DNA from: Paenibacillus terrae
Lineage (GTDB): Bacteria > Bacillota > Bacilli > Paenibacillales > Paenibacillaceae
Reading direction: 5' to 3'
Assembly (NCBI RefSeq): GCF_000943545.1
Contig: NZ_JTHP01000025.1
Coordinates: 1 to 64,000, forward strand
DNA length: 64,000 nt
The notes beneath the pieces are model-generated. The model was not told the DNA's origin. It ran no database searches and saw nothing but the letters and a program-made list of their open reading frames with translations. Position 1 is the stretch's first letter; each line of letters starts with the position of its first letter. This document shows positions 53,432 to 64,000 of the stretch, in pieces. Both the position numbers and the translations under genes were made by a program.

Positions 53432-56323
53432 CTACCTCCCCAGTGTAATATTGTTTTTGGAATCCTGCTTCAACGCTGATTGAATAATTCGCTGCTGCTC
53501 TAGGCTGTGTACTTGCTGATAACCACTCGCCGGGCTGGAACGATCCGGTCTGCCTGCGTAGCGAATTTCCGCTCCTTGTGGCACTACATTCCGCAGACGA
53601 GGCTCGATGTAACTCCAGGCACCCATGTTTTTCGGTTCTTCCTGTGCCCATACGAATTCCTTAACATGTTGAAAGCGGCTAAAAATATTCCGAATTTCCT
53701 CTTCCGGGAAAGGATATAACTGCTCGACGCGAATGATGTGCAGACGGTCCTCCGCTTCAGCCTTATCCTTATCCAAAGCCTCTTCCAGATCAATAGCAAT
53801 CTTGCCACTGCACAGTACAATCCGCTCGACACGATCCGGGCGCGCACCCAATCCGGGCTGCTCCAGCACGGGACGGAATGTTCCTTCGCTGAACTCCGAA
53901 GCAGGCGAAGCGACACGGTTGTTACGAATGAGACTCTTCGGCGACATCATCACAAGCGGACGAGCTTCCTCACTCTCGCTTAATGCAGCCTGACGGCGCA
54001 GCAGATGGAAATACTGCGAGGCACTGCTCAAGTTAGCGACAGTCCAGTTATTTTGTGCAGACAGTTGGAGGAAACGCTCCAGACGTGCGCTTGTATGCTC
54101 CGGTCCTTGTCCTTCACTACCATGAGGCAACAGCATCACCAGACTGGATTTCTGTCTCCATTTGGCGCGGCCAGCGGAAATGAACTGGTCGAAAATAACC
54201 TGCGCACAGTTGGCAAAATCACCGAATTGCGCTTCCCAAATCACTAACGTTTCAGGAGAGTACACGTTATAGCCATATTCAAAGCCAAGAACAGACGCCT
54301 CGGACAACGGGCTGTTATGAATACTGAACGAAGCACGTGCTTCCGGCAAAGTATGCAGAGGGCAATGCGTATTGCCCGTTTCAGGCTCATGCAGCACGAG
54401 GTTACGGTGAGCAAAGGTTGCCCGCTCTGCATCCTGACCTGTCATACGAATCGGTTTTCCATCGGCCAGAATTGTAGCCAAAGCCAGCGTTTCCGCCAAG
54501 CTCCAATCTACCTTTTCGCCATCGTTCAGAGCCGTTTTTCTGCGCTGTAGAATACGGTCCAGCTTCGGATATACCTGAAAGTCTTTCGGCCATTTCAGCA
54601 GGTTTTCATTGATCTGGCGCAGCTTTTTCAACTCTACAGCCGTAGGGACCACAGAATCCTGACCCCGTTTTGCCTTGGCAGGAGCAATTTTCGGCTCCTC
54701 TTCCGGGTTATTCTTCACATGCTCGTGTGCTTCCTTCAGTCGATTTTGCACCTTTTCGATAAGCCCAGCATTATACGCTTCATCCACAATTCCTTGCTTA
54801 ATCAGGATTTGAGCGTACAATTTGCTAACCGTTGGATGGTTTTTCACCTTGCTGTATACCAGCGGCTGCGTTGTTTCCGGATCATCGGATTCATTATGAC
54901 CGTAACGGCGGTAGCCAATCAGATCAATCAGGAAATCCTTCTTGAAACGGTTGCGATATTCACCAGCCATTCGAGCTGCTGCAATACACGCCTCGGGATT
55001 GTCCGCGTTCACGTGTACGATCGGAATTTCATAGCCTTTGGCCAGATCGCTTGCATAGCGGGTCGAACGTGAGTCCACGCTTTCCGTTGTAAAGCCCAAA
55101 CGATTGTTAACAATAATATGAACCGAGCCGCCATTACGGAAACCGCGCAAATTCGTGAAATTGAGTGATTCGGCCACGATGCCTTCACCTGGAAAAGCCG
55201 CATCGCCATGCATGATAATCGTTGCCGCCTTGCTGACATCCAGCTTCGGATAGCCTGCTTCCCTGCGATCCTCCTGCGCTGCGCGGGAAAAGCCCTGCAC
55301 GACCGGATTCACGTATTCCAGATGACTCGGGTTATTCGCCAATGTCAGACGGGCCTGTACCGCTTCCCCATCCTTTACAAAACGATCGGCACCCAGATGG
55401 TATTTTACATCTCCGGTCCAGCCGTAATTAATTCCTGTTGAGCCTTCCGACGGAATCAGATCCTTATTCGGAGAATGATGAAATTCAGAGAAAATCTTGC
55501 TGTAAGGCTTGCCCAGCACATGGGCCAGTACATTCAGACGACCACGATGCGCCATCCCCATCAAGACGTGGCTTGCACCTGCATTCGTCGTAAGACGGAT
55601 AATTTCGTCGAGTACCGGTACAAGGACATCATTACCCTCGATGGAAAAACGTTTCTGTCCGACAAACGTTTTATGCAAAAACTCTTCGAATTGCTCCACC
55701 TCTACCAGTCTGCCTAGCAATGCCTTGCGTTCCTGTGTGGTGAGTGGTTTGGAGGACCAGCCGGATTCAGCATAGCTGTTCAGCCAGCGGCGTTCCTCCT
55801 CATTATGAATGTGACTAAATTCATAGGCAATCGGGCCTGTGTATGCCACACGAAGACGTTGGATGGCTTCCCAGCCGTTAAGTGTTCCAGCAGGAGCGTT
55901 ATCCCATATTAAAGAGGCCGGAAAAGCCTTTAGGTCCTGTTCAGTTAAACCGTAGGATGCCGGATCAAGCAAGCGAGTATCCTGCTCCGCATCCAGTCCC
56001 AGCGGGTCTATTTGTGCAGCCAAATGTCCGTATTCACGGATGTTCCACACCATTTTCCCGGCTGTAACCGCTTTCTGTAATGTGTTCGAGTCAAGATGTC
56101 CCTGAGCGCTTGCCGGGGGGCCTTGCAATTTGTAGTCTATCATGGAAGCAGCCGAGTATTCGGATTGCGGCGGCTCACCCCATTGATCAAACAGCTCGCG
56201 GTAAGCCGGATCAACTGTTCCGGGGTCCGCTACATACTTTTCATACTGGTCCTGCACATAACCTAGATTAGGTCCATAATAACTCTGCCAAGGTACCTGT
56301 CTGCTGCTCTCTTCCATTGTCAT
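53432..56323 (-). CDS. odhA: 2-oxoglutarate dehydrogenase E1
   Basis: The TPP-dependent E1 of the TCA-cycle 2-oxoglutarate dehydrogenase, 963 residues. Its N-terminal region has [16 protein letters not shown]; the TPP-site begins at [21 protein letters not shown] (near 251-271), with [18 protein letters not shown] (Mg/TPP GDAA motif, near 367-384) and [13 protein letters not shown]; the transketolase-like C-terminal half has [26 protein letters not shown] and [18 protein letters not shown]. It decarboxylates 2-oxoglutarate onto the E2 lipoyl group. GGAGGG precedes the ATG; it forms an operon with odhB. Confidence 0.97.
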   Translation of the reverse strand: MTMEESSRQVPWQSYYGPNLGYVQDQYEKYVADPGTVDPAYRELFDQWGEPPQSEYSAASMIDYKLQGPPASAQGHLDSNTLQKAVTAGKMVWNIREYGHLAAQIDPLGLDAEQDTRLLDPASYGLTEQDLKAFPASLIWDNAPAGTLNGWEAIQRLRVAYTGPIAYEFSHIHNEEERRWLNSYAESGWSSKPLTTQERKALLGRLVEVEQFEEFLHKTFVGQKRFSIEGNDVLVPVLDEIIRLTTNAGASHVLMGMAHRGRLNVLAHVLGKPYSKIFSEFHHSPNKDLIPSEGSTGINYGWTGDVKYHLGADRFVKDGEAVQARLTLANNPSHLEYVNPVVQGFSRAAQEDRREAGYPKLDVSKAATIIMHGDAAFPGEGIVAESLNFTNLRGFRNGGSVHIIVNNRLGFTTESVDSRSTRYASDLAKGYEIPIVHVNADNPEACIAAARMAGEYRNRFKKDFLIDLIGYRRYGHNESDDPETTQPLVYSKVKNHPTVSKLYAQILIKQGIVDEAYNAGLIEKVQNRLKEAHEHVKNNPEEEPKIAPAKAKRGQDSVVPTAVELKKLRQINENLLKWPKDFQVYPKLDRILQRRKTALNDGEKVDWSLAETLALATILADGKPIRMTGQDAERATFAHRNLVLHEPETGNTHCPLHTLPEARASFSIHNSPLSEASVLGFEYGYNVYSPETLVIWEAQFGDFANCAQVIFDQFISAGRAKWRQKSSLVMLLPHGSEGQGPEHTSARLERFLQLSAQNNWTVANLSSASQYFHLLRRQAALSESEEARPLVMMSPKSLIRNNRVASPASEFSEGTFRPVLEQPGLGARPDRVERIVLCSGKIAIDLEEALDKDKAEAEDRLHIIRVEQLYPFPEEEIRNIFSRFQHVKEFVWAQEEPKNMGAWSYIEPRLRNVVPQGAEIRYAGRPDRSSPASGYQQVHSLEQQRIIQSALKQDSKNNITLGR

Positions 56324-56425
56324 CTCGTTCCCTCCGTCAAATTTTGAAATTCATAGCTGGACGGAAATCATTTTCATTTCAGTTTTTGCAAAATTCTCAA
56401 TTTAAGTTGTTCACAATATGCTCAC

Positions 56426-56454
56426 ATTATATGAAATCCTTCATCAAAAGTCGA
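56426..56454 (-). promoter_or_regulatory. Promoter of odhAB
   Basis: On the minus strand TCGACT (56449-56454) and TATAAT (56426-56431) are separated by exactly 17 bases, about 100 bases before the odhA start. Confidence 0.65.
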
Positions 56455-56569
56455 ATTTCACAGTTCTTATCCTTCTTCCATTGTATAAACTTTTCCGTCA
56501 ATGAGCATTTCCTTTTTCTCAACATACCAATGCATAAATTAGATGAATCGGGATATTTCGTATGAAAAC

Positions 56570-56608
56570 AAGCGCCATAGGTGGGTTTGTCCCCCAGCCT
56601 TGGCGCTT
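56570..56608 (-). terminator. Probable terminator of the LRR gene
   Basis: AAGCGCCA pairs perfectly with TGGCGCTT; the loop also contains GGGGGA/CCCACC-type pairing. It is followed by GTTTTC on the minus strand, 120 bases past the stop. Confidence 0.55.
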
Positions 56609-56728
56609 TTATCGTACAAATCATAGTATCAGGAACCAAATTAGGCAGTATGCAGACGAATGTACACCCCACCCCCGCCATTTGAATTAGAATCGGAGTA
56701 ATTATCATATTTCCTTCAATTTCATTTT

Positions 56729-58258
56729 CTAAAAATCACGCAGTTGATCAAAAAGCTCAAACAACGGATCTCTGTCAATGAGAGTTTTTCTTTGTTCACC
56801 AAGCTGCTGCTCTACTTGATCCAATAGACCTGCCAGCACCATATAAATTTCTTCGCGTTCTACCGTTTCGATAAAACCGGTACGTCGATCCATTTTGTTA
56901 AAAGCTTCAGTGTATTCCGTCACCAGCGATTTCAATGTTGCATTCACTGTATCGATGCCCATTTGTTCATCCAGTGTTCGTACAGTTGCCAGCATTTTTT
57001 TATACAGTTGGGCGGATTTTTTGGCATTGGCTGCTGTGATCTGCTCGCGTCCATCCCAATCCCGAAACGGATTGTCCAGATTTTCAGCCAGCCATTCCGG
57101 TTTACGTGCTTTGGTAATGGAGAGGTCTAGTCCACGTGGGACTTCTTTTTTGTAAGCAGCCTTAATCAACTTGCCTGCGTCTGTTGGTAAGCTGGTCATC
57201 CACAACATGGACAAATGCGGCAATCGGTCTGGAGCAGGAAATTCTTCACCCGTGAATCCGAACAGGTCGTATGTAGTGAATCGGTGCAGCTCCTTGAGTT
57301 GCTCTAAGCTATGCAGATTAGAGATGATTCCCGGCTTGCCCCAGATCCGTAATTCATACAGATGAGGAAAACGAACGACAATTTGCTGCATATTGATTTC
57401 TTTAACATTGGTCAAAGAAAGCGCATTTAAACGATCAAGTCCGTGAAATGTCGGAACATCGGCAGAATATTGAACACCCATCCATCGTCCATCCTCATGA
57501 GCATGAATCGCCAGACCGAGTGAAAGGGTGCCGCTTAACATGAGTTGTTCCAGATCCTCGTTCAGATAAAGTTCTTCGATACCTTCTGCATTTAAAATAA
57601 GCCGACTCACATGACTATTTCTGAGATCCAGTTGGCTTGAGCTACATGATGCGAGCTGAAGTTCATGAATCAATGGATTGCTATTTACATAATGAATCAG
57701 TGCTTGATCTGCGTTATCAGTGTGTATCGTCATCAGGCAAGGAAGCTTGTCCAATTCAGACATATCGTCTATCACTTGCAGGATCGTATCGTTAATTTTA
57801 CTGGTATCCCGGCGTATGCTCTGACCCCCGATCTCAATCAAGGTGTCATCGTTTGCAGCAGCTTTAAATTGTTCCCGTTTACCCGGATCAATCTTTTCCC
57901 AATTACGCTGACGATGCAGGCTTCCTCCAACATGCCACCCGCCACTGTAACTGTTCGTTTCCTCCTGAACTAAGGGTGGAATATTGCCGACCAAAGTATA
58001 GTTAGGCGGGACATTGGCTCCGACAAAACTATGATCTAAGCGATGGTTCCAGAAATAAAAATCGCAAACGAGAGGTTTCATCGTATGTAGTTCTGCCCCA
58101 TCCGGTAGACGATCTCCTGTCCAATCCAGTTCAAGTACAGCAGCAAGCTGTGGGTTTCTTTTAGAATCAGTCTCTCTAAGCATGGTGATCTGACAGGCTA
58201 CATATTGCTGCAATTTGTCCGAGTACACACAATAAATATCTCCAACGGATGGTATCAT
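56729..58258 (-). CDS. Leucine-rich-repeat-like cytosolic protein, unknown function
   Basis: A 509-residue soluble protein. Residues 1-100 look like a small beta module (VGDIYCVYSDKLQQYVACQI, then LAAVLELDWTGDRLPD). Residues ~150-340 contain irregular leucine-rich repeats (LIHELQLASC, SHVSRLILNAEGIEELYL, LNALSLTNVKEINM, HLYELRIWGKPGIISNLHSLEQLKEL). The C-terminal ~150 residues are helical and charged. AAAGGAG precedes the ATG. No signal peptide or membrane helix. Similar proteins are labelled leucine-rich-repeat or gliding-motility proteins in databases without experimental support; I cannot assign a role. Confidence 0.72.
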   Translation of the reverse strand: MIPSVGDIYCVYSDKLQQYVACQITMLRETDSKRNPQLAAVLELDWTGDRLPDGAELHTMKPLVCDFYFWNHRLDHSFVGANVPPNYTLVGNIPPLVQEETNSYSGGWHVGGSLHRQRNWEKIDPGKREQFKAAANDDTLIEIGGQSIRRDTSKINDTILQVIDDMSELDKLPCLMTIHTDNADQALIHYVNSNPLIHELQLASCSSSQLDLRNSHVSRLILNAEGIEELYLNEDLEQLMLSGTLSLGLAIHAHEDGRWMGVQYSADVPTFHGLDRLNALSLTNVKEINMQQIVVRFPHLYELRIWGKPGIISNLHSLEQLKELHRFTTYDLFGFTGEEFPAPDRLPHLSMLWMTSLPTDAGKLIKAAYKKEVPRGLDLSITKARKPEWLAENLDNPFRDWDGREQITAANAKKSAQLYKKMLATVRTLDEQMGIDTVNATLKSLVTEYTEAFNKMDRRTGFIETVEREEIYMVLAGLLDQVEQQLGEQRKTLIDRDPLFELFDQLRDF

Positions 58259-58353
58259 CGTAATCTCCTTTATGTAACATGATTCTGTAAAATTTTATTT
58301 TTTTAGTATAGCAAAAGATTCTACTGGTGGTTCACTTCTAATCTCAAAAAAAG

Positions 58354-58382
58354 TTGACAACGTTTTCAGATCATGATAACTT
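58354..58382 (+). promoter_or_regulatory. Promoter of the licT-bglP-bglH operon with overlapping cre site
   Basis: TTGACA (58354-58359) and TAACTT (58377-58382) are 17 bases apart. Across the -35 and spacer, TGACAACGTTTTCA (58355-58368) matches the CcpA cre consensus TGWAANCGNTNWCA at all but one defined position, so carbon-catabolite repression is likely. Confidence 0.82.
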
Positions 58383-58390
58383 ATCCGTGA

Positions 58391-58467
58391 GGCTTGTTAC
58401 CGGTAATGCGGGCAAAACCACAACGGAGATGATGATGTTTATTTCTGTTGTAGTTTTGCTCTTTTTT
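58391..58467 (+). promoter_or_regulatory. RAT antiterminator 1 and terminator before licT
   Basis: A 29-base ribonucleic antiterminator target (58391-58419, GGCTTGTTACCGG then GCGGGCAAAACC) matches LicT/BglG-type RAT sequences. It overlaps a terminator in which GCAAAACCACAACGG (58412-58426) pairs with CTGTTGTAGTTTTGC (58445-58459), followed by CTTTTTT. LicT bound to the RAT blocks the terminator. Confidence 0.9.
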
Positions 58468-58491
58468 ATTCCTCAAAATGGGTGGTTCAAT

Positions 58492-59325
58492 GTGATAATT
58501 AAACAAATCTTCAACAATAATATTGTCAGTACGGTGGATGATAAAAATCAGGAGCTGCTTATCCTCGGCCGGGGTATCGGCTTTAACTTCCGTGCGGGTG
58601 ACCCGATTGATGAAAATCGGATCGAGAAAATTTTCCGTCTTCAGGATGCAAATATTTATGAGAAGTTTAAAGCGACTGTCATGGAAGTTCCGATTGATAT
58701 TTTACAAGTCACCGATGACATTGTTAGTCTGGCGCGCACACAGTTGAACAAAAAAATAAGTGACGGTATCTATGTATCCCTATCCGATCATATTCATTTT
58801 GCCATACAGCGTATGGAGCATGACATGATCGTACGCAACCCACTATCATGGGAAATTCAGCATTTTTATAAGGCTGAATATGACGCTGCCAAAGAATCGT
58901 TGACGCTTTTGCGCGAACGTCTGGGCATTGAATTCCCTAAGGAAGAGATTTGTAATATTGCCCTTCATTTCGTGAATGCTGAAATTAATGATTCGATGAA
59001 TGATGTCACTCATATGATGCAGTTGCTTCAGGAGATCATGAACATTATCAAATATCATTTTAATGTGGAATTTGATGAGGACAGTGTGAATTACTTCCGT
59101 TTTATTACACATCTCAAATATTTTTGCCAGCGCGTTATTACACATTCAAGCCATGATGATGCAGAAGAATATTTGTATGAAGTCGTGAAGAAAAATTATG
59201 CGGACACTTTTAAATGCATTGGTAAAATCGAAAGATTTATTCAAAAGAATTACGAGTATACCATGACGCATTCTGAGCAGTTGTATCTGACACTGCATTT
59301 GGAGCGTCTCATCAAAAGAAAATAA
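58492..59325 (+). CDS. licT: BglG/LicT-family PTS-controlled transcriptional antiterminator
   Basis: A 277-residue antiterminator: an RNA-binding CAT domain (residues 1-55, IIKQIFNNNIVSTVDDKNQELLILGRG) and two PRD domains. The PTS-phosphorylated histidines are kept: LSDHIHFAI (near 100) and NIALHFVNAE (near 159) in PRD1, FITHLKYF (near 207) and LTLHLERL (near 269) in PRD2. Unphosphorylated by BglP when beta-glucoside is present, it binds the RAT RNA. The start is GTG 58492, giving the canonical LicT N-terminus; a longer frame from the TTG of the -35 box would run through the RAT and terminator. It heads the operon. Confidence 0.95.
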   Translation: MIIKQIFNNNIVSTVDDKNQELLILGRGIGFNFRAGDPIDENRIEKIFRLQDANIYEKFKATVMEVPIDILQVTDDIVSLARTQLNKKISDGIYVSLSDHIHFAIQRMEHDMIVRNPLSWEIQHFYKAEYDAAKESLTLLRERLGIEFPKEEICNIALHFVNAEINDSMNDVTHMMQLLQEIMNIIKYHFNVEFDEDSVNYFRFITHLKYFCQRVITHSSHDDAEEYLYEVVKKNYADTFKCIGKIERFIQKNYEYTMTHSEQLYLTLHLERLIKRK

Positions 59326-59335
59326 ATATTTTCAA

Positions 59336-59416
59336 GGCTTGTCACTGTTAAATCAGGCAAAACCTGAATGAAAAAGGCTCACGATACGTGGGTCTGCTCA
59401 TTCGGGTATTTTTTTA
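59336..59416 (+). promoter_or_regulatory. RAT antiterminator 2 and terminator before bglP
   Basis: A second RAT (59336-59364, GGCTTGTCACTG then CAGGCAAAACC) overlaps a terminator: CCTGAATGA (59363-59371) pairs with TCATTCGGG (59398-59406), followed by TATTTTTTT. LicT thus acts both before its own gene and before the permease gene, as in the licT-bglS/bglPH systems. Confidence 0.88.
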
Positions 59417-59438
59417 CCTAAAAATGGGGGAATTCAAG

Positions 59439-61349
59439 ATGAATCAACAGGAAACAGCCAAAAAAATTGTGGCCTCCGTTGGTGGAACAGACAATATTAA
59501 TTCTGTATATCATTGCGTTACACGCTTACGCTTTGATCTCAAGGATAACGGCAAGGTAAATCAGGATGAATTAAAGAAGCTGGACAAGGTTATGGGCACA
59601 AATGTATCTGGTGATCAATTTCAGGTCATTATCGGCAATGAAGTGGCCAAAGTATTCAATGCGATGGCACAGCTATATCCTGTTTTAAAGAGCGACTCCA
59701 GCGAAAAGAAACCTTCTGAAAAAAAGAAACAAAATGCTATCTCCAGATTGTTTGAGTTCATTGCAGGTGTATTTGCTCCTATTTTGCCTGCCATTGCCGG
59801 TGCGGGTTTGCTCAAAGGTTTGATTGCTTTGCTCGTATCCGTGGGCTGGCTTACAGCGGGCACGGATACGTATCGAATTATCTCAGCGATCGGAGACGGA
59901 GTCTTTTATTTTCTGCCGCTGCTTATTGCTGTAAGTGCCGCCCGAAAATTCGGTTGTAACCCTTATGTCGCCGTTGCCGTCAGTGCAGCACTCATGTACC
60001 CGGACATGGGAACGTTATTATCGAGTGGTCAAGCTGTTTCTTTTATCGGTATTCCGGTTACTGCCGTTACCTATGCGTCCTCCGTTATCCCTATACTTCT
60101 GGCCATTTGGCTGATGTCTTATATCGAAAAAGGCGTAGACCGTATCATTCCTTCTTCTTTTAAGCTATTACTTGTCCCATTGATTACGATGCTCATTGTC
60201 GTTCCGGTTACATTGATCGCTATTGGACCGCTGGGTACTCTGATCGGTAATGGATTGTCAGGCGGTATTAATTGGCTGATTTCCGAAGGCGGCTTGTTCG
60301 CAGGTATTATTTTGGGCGGAGCTATGGCGCTGATCGTGATGACAGGCATGCACTATGCACTCGTTCCAGTCATGATCGGCAATTTGGCAAAACTGGGTTT
60401 CGACAAGTTTCTGCCGCTAACGTACATCTCCAATATGGGTCAGGCAGGAGCAACTATGGGAGTATTCTTCCGTGCCAAGGATAAGAAGCTGAAATCTGTA
60501 GCATTTTCTACAAGCCTGACAGCACTTATGGGTGTCACCGAGCCTGCTATGTATGGAGTTAATATGAGATATAAACGACCTTTTGTAGCAGGTATGATCG
60601 GTAGTGCCGCAGGTGGTGGCTTCTCCCTTGCCTTTGGTGCGAATGCCTATGTACTGGCGGGCAACGGGGGGATTCCGGGGCTACCTGCCCTGATTGGACC
60701 GACGTTCTGGTATGCATTTGGCGGTATGGTAATCGCATTTGTTGTGGCCACCATCGCTGCTATTCTACTTGGTATTAACGAAGAACAGAACGACGAAGAT
60801 GTGCAAACCACGAGCGAAACGGCCGTCTCTCCAGCAAACCGTGACAGCTCAACGGATTCCTCTAATGAGATACAGGAAGATGTAAATATTCCCGCTTCGA
60901 ATGAGACGATTTATGCTCCTATGACAGGTCGGTCGATTCTACTAAAGGAAGTGAATGATCCGACATTTGGTGACGAATTGATGGGTAAAGGCGTGGCCTT
61001 TGTTCCTTCCATTGGCGAGTTGTCCTCACCTGTAAGCGGCACCGTGCTGAATGTGTTCAAAACGAAGCACGCCATGGTTATTCGCAGCAACGACGGTGCA
61101 GAGCTGCTCATCCACGTAGGCATCAATACCGTTAAACTTCGCGGGCAGTTTTTTGAGGCTCATGTTCAGGCTGGTGATGTAGTTCAAGCAGGCGATAAGC
61201 TGCTCACGTTTGATCTGGAGCATATCGCAAAAGAATATGATATCACAACAGCCATGGTTGTCACCAATACAAGCGATTATCAATCTGTTTTTCCAATCAA
61301 GCTGGGGGATATCATCATGAAGGAACCCGTACTGAAGGTAGAAATCTAA
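59439..61349 (+). CDS. bglP: Beta-glucoside PTS transporter subunit IIBCA
   Basis: A 636-residue single-chain PTS permease. IIB (residues 1-85) has the phosphocysteine in YHCVTRLRFDLKD (C26); IIC (residues ~105-455) has about ten helices and GVTEPAMYGVNMR; a Ser/Glu-rich linker leads to IIA (~495-636) with the phosphohistidine in LLIHVGINTVKLRG. It phosphorylates and imports beta-glucosides such as salicin or arbutin, and controls LicT through IIB. GGGGGA precedes the ATG. 113 bases from licT, with the second RAT between. Confidence 0.95.
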   Translation: MNQQETAKKIVASVGGTDNINSVYHCVTRLRFDLKDNGKVNQDELKKLDKVMGTNVSGDQFQVIIGNEVAKVFNAMAQLYPVLKSDSSEKKPSEKKKQNAISRLFEFIAGVFAPILPAIAGAGLLKGLIALLVSVGWLTAGTDTYRIISAIGDGVFYFLPLLIAVSAARKFGCNPYVAVAVSAALMYPDMGTLLSSGQAVSFIGIPVTAVTYASSVIPILLAIWLMSYIEKGVDRIIPSSFKLLLVPLITMLIVVPVTLIAIGPLGTLIGNGLSGGINWLISEGGLFAGIILGGAMALIVMTGMHYALVPVMIGNLAKLGFDKFLPLTYISNMGQAGATMGVFFRAKDKKLKSVAFSTSLTALMGVTEPAMYGVNMRYKRPFVAGMIGSAAGGGFSLAFGANAYVLAGNGGIPGLPALIGPTFWYAFGGMVIAFVVATIAAILLGINEEQNDEDVQTTSETAVSPANRDSSTDSSNEIQEDVNIPASNETIYAPMTGRSILLKEVNDPTFGDELMGKGVAFVPSIGELSSPVSGTVLNVFKTKHAMVIRSNDGAELLIHVGINTVKLRGQFFEAHVQAGDVVQAGDKLLTFDLEHIAKEYDITTAMVVTNTSDYQSVFPIKLGDIIMKEPVLKVEI

Positions 61350-62837
<1,488 letters not shown>

Positions 62838-63163
62838 TTTAGATTAGAGACTGCCCCCCATTTGTGAGTCAGGAATCAAACACCTGGCAAGTTAACCAGC
62901 CAGTCGTCGGATATCAACCGACGGCTGGTTATTTAGTTTATGTTGCACCTCATACTACGCCAAACGAGTTTAAAAACAACTCCCCAGTCCACCCTACTAT
63001 GTTTATCGTTAATAGCAGAATTTAAAAGACAGAGGGTCCGATACGATGCAAACTCAAATTTTAATATGACATTAAAGTCACTTTTCTGTACAAAATTCCT
63101 ACTTTTCACTATTATTTTAATTAGGCATCTAAAAACCGCTTTGAAAGCGAAAGGGATGGAACT
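62838..63163. other. Region between bglH and the last MFS gene
   Basis: Besides the operon terminator, this AT-rich stretch of about 325 bases should hold the promoter of the MFS gene; no clear pair of boxes was chosen. No small gene was supported. Confidence 0.4.
62894..62937 (+). terminator. Terminator of the licT-bglP-bglH operon
   Basis: AACCAGCC and GTCGTCGG pair with CCGACGGCTGGTT (one bulged base) around a 7-base loop, followed by ATTT. It lies 57 bases past the bglH stop. Confidence 0.85.
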
Positions 63164-64000
63164 GTGACTGGATTAAAACAAGTACTCAGAAACAAGAATT
63201 ATGTCAGGCTTTTTCTGGCAACGTTCGCCTCACAAATGGGAGGAATTATTGGGGTTACTGCATTCATGTTTTATTTGTTGAAACGGTTTACGAATCAGCC
63301 ATACTATGCAACGCTTGCCGAGTTAATGTATTCGCTCCCGATGCTGGCAGTATTTCTCGTGGTTGGAGTGCTGGCAGATCGGATGGACCGACAAAAAATT
63401 GCTGTTAATTGTGATTGGATCAGCGCTTTTTTATCCTTATGTTTGCTTATTTTTGTTTGGGTTGATTCGATTCCTCTGATATTTGCCTGCCTCTTCATCC
63501 GTAGTGCTGCTTCCAAATTTTTTTTCCCAGCCGAAAGTGCCATTATACAGGGAATCTTAAACAAAGATGATTACACCATTGCCGCAGGCCTCAATCAAAT
63601 GATGGGGAGTCTTTTCATGTTGTTTGGAGGAACTCTGGGGGCCGTCGTTTACTGGCATTTTGGAATTACTGGAGCGATCCTAATTGATGCTGTTTCTTTT
63701 ATTGTGTCTGCACTGCTTATCCGTTCCTGCAAAATTCCAAAGGAAGTACGCCTTCCAAACGGGGCACATCAATTTAAGCAATTAAAATTTAAACTGGTCA
63801 TGCATGACTTTAAACAAGGGTTTCTTTACATATTACGCAACAGACTATTGATTTGGTTGGTTTCAGGCTTTTTTATGTTCGGTATTTTAAATGGTGGATT
63901 TAGCGTTTTACCGATGTTTATTCTTAAATATAAGCTAGCTCCAGGCAACTATGAGCAGTATATGGTATGGGCAGGTATTATTTTTGGGTCAGGTGTGTTG
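63164..64000 (+). CDS. MFS transporter, 3' end outside window
   Basis: The first 279 codons of a major facilitator superfamily transporter. It starts with GTG 63164 (VTGLKQVLRNKNYVRLFLAT) after AAGGGATGG, and is open to the window end. At least seven hydrophobic helices are visible; loop 2-3 carries GVLADRMDRQKIAV, a good MFS signature (GXLaDrxgRkxxl), and FFFPAESAIIQGIL resembles the multidrug/macrolide-efflux type MFS proteins. The complete length and substrate are unknown. It is probably independent of the bgl operon because of the terminator between. Confidence 0.85.
   Translation, partial: MTGLKQVLRNKNYVRLFLATFASQMGGIIGVTAFMFYLLKRFTNQPYYATLAELMYSLPMLAVFLVVGVLADRMDRQKIAVNCDWISAFLSLCLLIFVWVDSIPLIFACLFIRSAASKFFFPAESAIIQGILNKDDYTIAAGLNQMMGSLFMLFGGTLGAVVYWHFGITGAILIDAVSFIVSALLIRSCKIPKEVRLPNGAHQFKQLKFKLVMHDFKQGFLYILRNRLLIWLVSGFFMFGILNGGFSVLPMFILKYKLAPGNYEQYMVWAGIIFGSGVL

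Larger units (their letters stand above)
56324..56728. other. Region between odhA and the LRR gene
   Basis: About 400 AT-rich bases. It holds the odhA promoter (56426-56454) and a hairpin beyond the LRR gene stop (56570-56608, AAGCGCCA...TGGCGCTT, minus-strand downstream GTTTTC). No ORF with a ribosome site was judged real. Confidence 0.5.

Noticed and set aside
53427..53651. N-terminal extension of odhB up to 53651
   Set aside because: It would overlap odhA and encode a sequence unlike E2 proteins; the GTG at 53426 with GGGGAGG gives the canonical lipoyl domain.
58354..58491. Longer LicT frame from 58354
   Set aside because: It would start in the -35 box and read through the RAT and terminator; GTG 58492 gives the normal LicT N-terminus.

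Overview
The window is a chromosomal segment of a Gram-positive, endospore-forming Firmicute, most likely Paenibacillus of the P. polymyxa group. The call rests on the gene content (Spo0E-like phosphatase, CotF-like spore coat proteins, T-boxes, an L20 leader, a LicT/RAT beta-glucoside operon, AGGAGG ribosome sites with many TTG/GTG starts) and on gene neighbourhoods resembling those of Bacillus: pheS-pheT-zapA-mutS2-DUF350, infC-rpmI-rplT, ilvB-ilvN-ilvC-leuA, odhA-odhB, nupNOPQ. Most genes lie on the minus strand. No prophage, insertion sequence or CRISPR array was seen.

Layout. 0.3-5.8 kb: a lipoprotein / cobalamin adenosyltransferase / pseudouridine synthase / ArsC-like operon, a Spo0E-like gene, an alaR-alaT pair and two coat genes. 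6-12.4 kb: an FAD oxidoreductase, an MFS transporter, a His-rich zinc-ribbon protein, a DUF350 membrane protein and MutS2. 12.5-21.5 kb: a small YvlD-like membrane protein, an extraordinarily long ZapA-type protein, pheT and pheS behind a Phe T-box, and an ABC-F ATPase behind a leader peptide and terminator. 21.5-27.9 kb: a decayed pectate lyase, tRNA-Gly(TCC), a GGDEF-EAL protein, a PAS histidine kinase with a Spo0A-box-like site, a Cys-rich small protein and a peroxiredoxin with a Fur-type operator. 28-35 kb: branched-chain amino acid biosynthesis (ilvB-ilvN-ilvC-leuA behind a Leu T-box, then leuB). 35-42.7 kb: an acetyltransferase, a Gly/Tyr-rich small protein, the nucleoside ABC importer and the IF3-L35-L20 operon. 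42.7-51.4 kb: envelope glycosyltransferases and a PAP2 phosphatase, trmB, the ytqA-ytqB pair, manA and a lipase-like hydrolase. 51.4-58.3 kb: a YfiT-like DinB protein, odhA-odhB and a leucine-rich-repeat protein. 58.3 kb to the end: a licT-bglP-bglH operon with two RAT/terminator switches, then an MFS gene cut by the window edge.

The region is mostly core genome. What stands out is RNA-level control (two T-boxes, an L20 leader with an AUU-initiated IF3, two RAT antiterminators, and a probable antibiotic-type attenuator before the ABC-F gene) and one unusual protein architecture: a ZapA domain fused to roughly 590 residues of coiled coil at the conserved zapA locus. All functions are inferred by reading the sequence; no database search was run.
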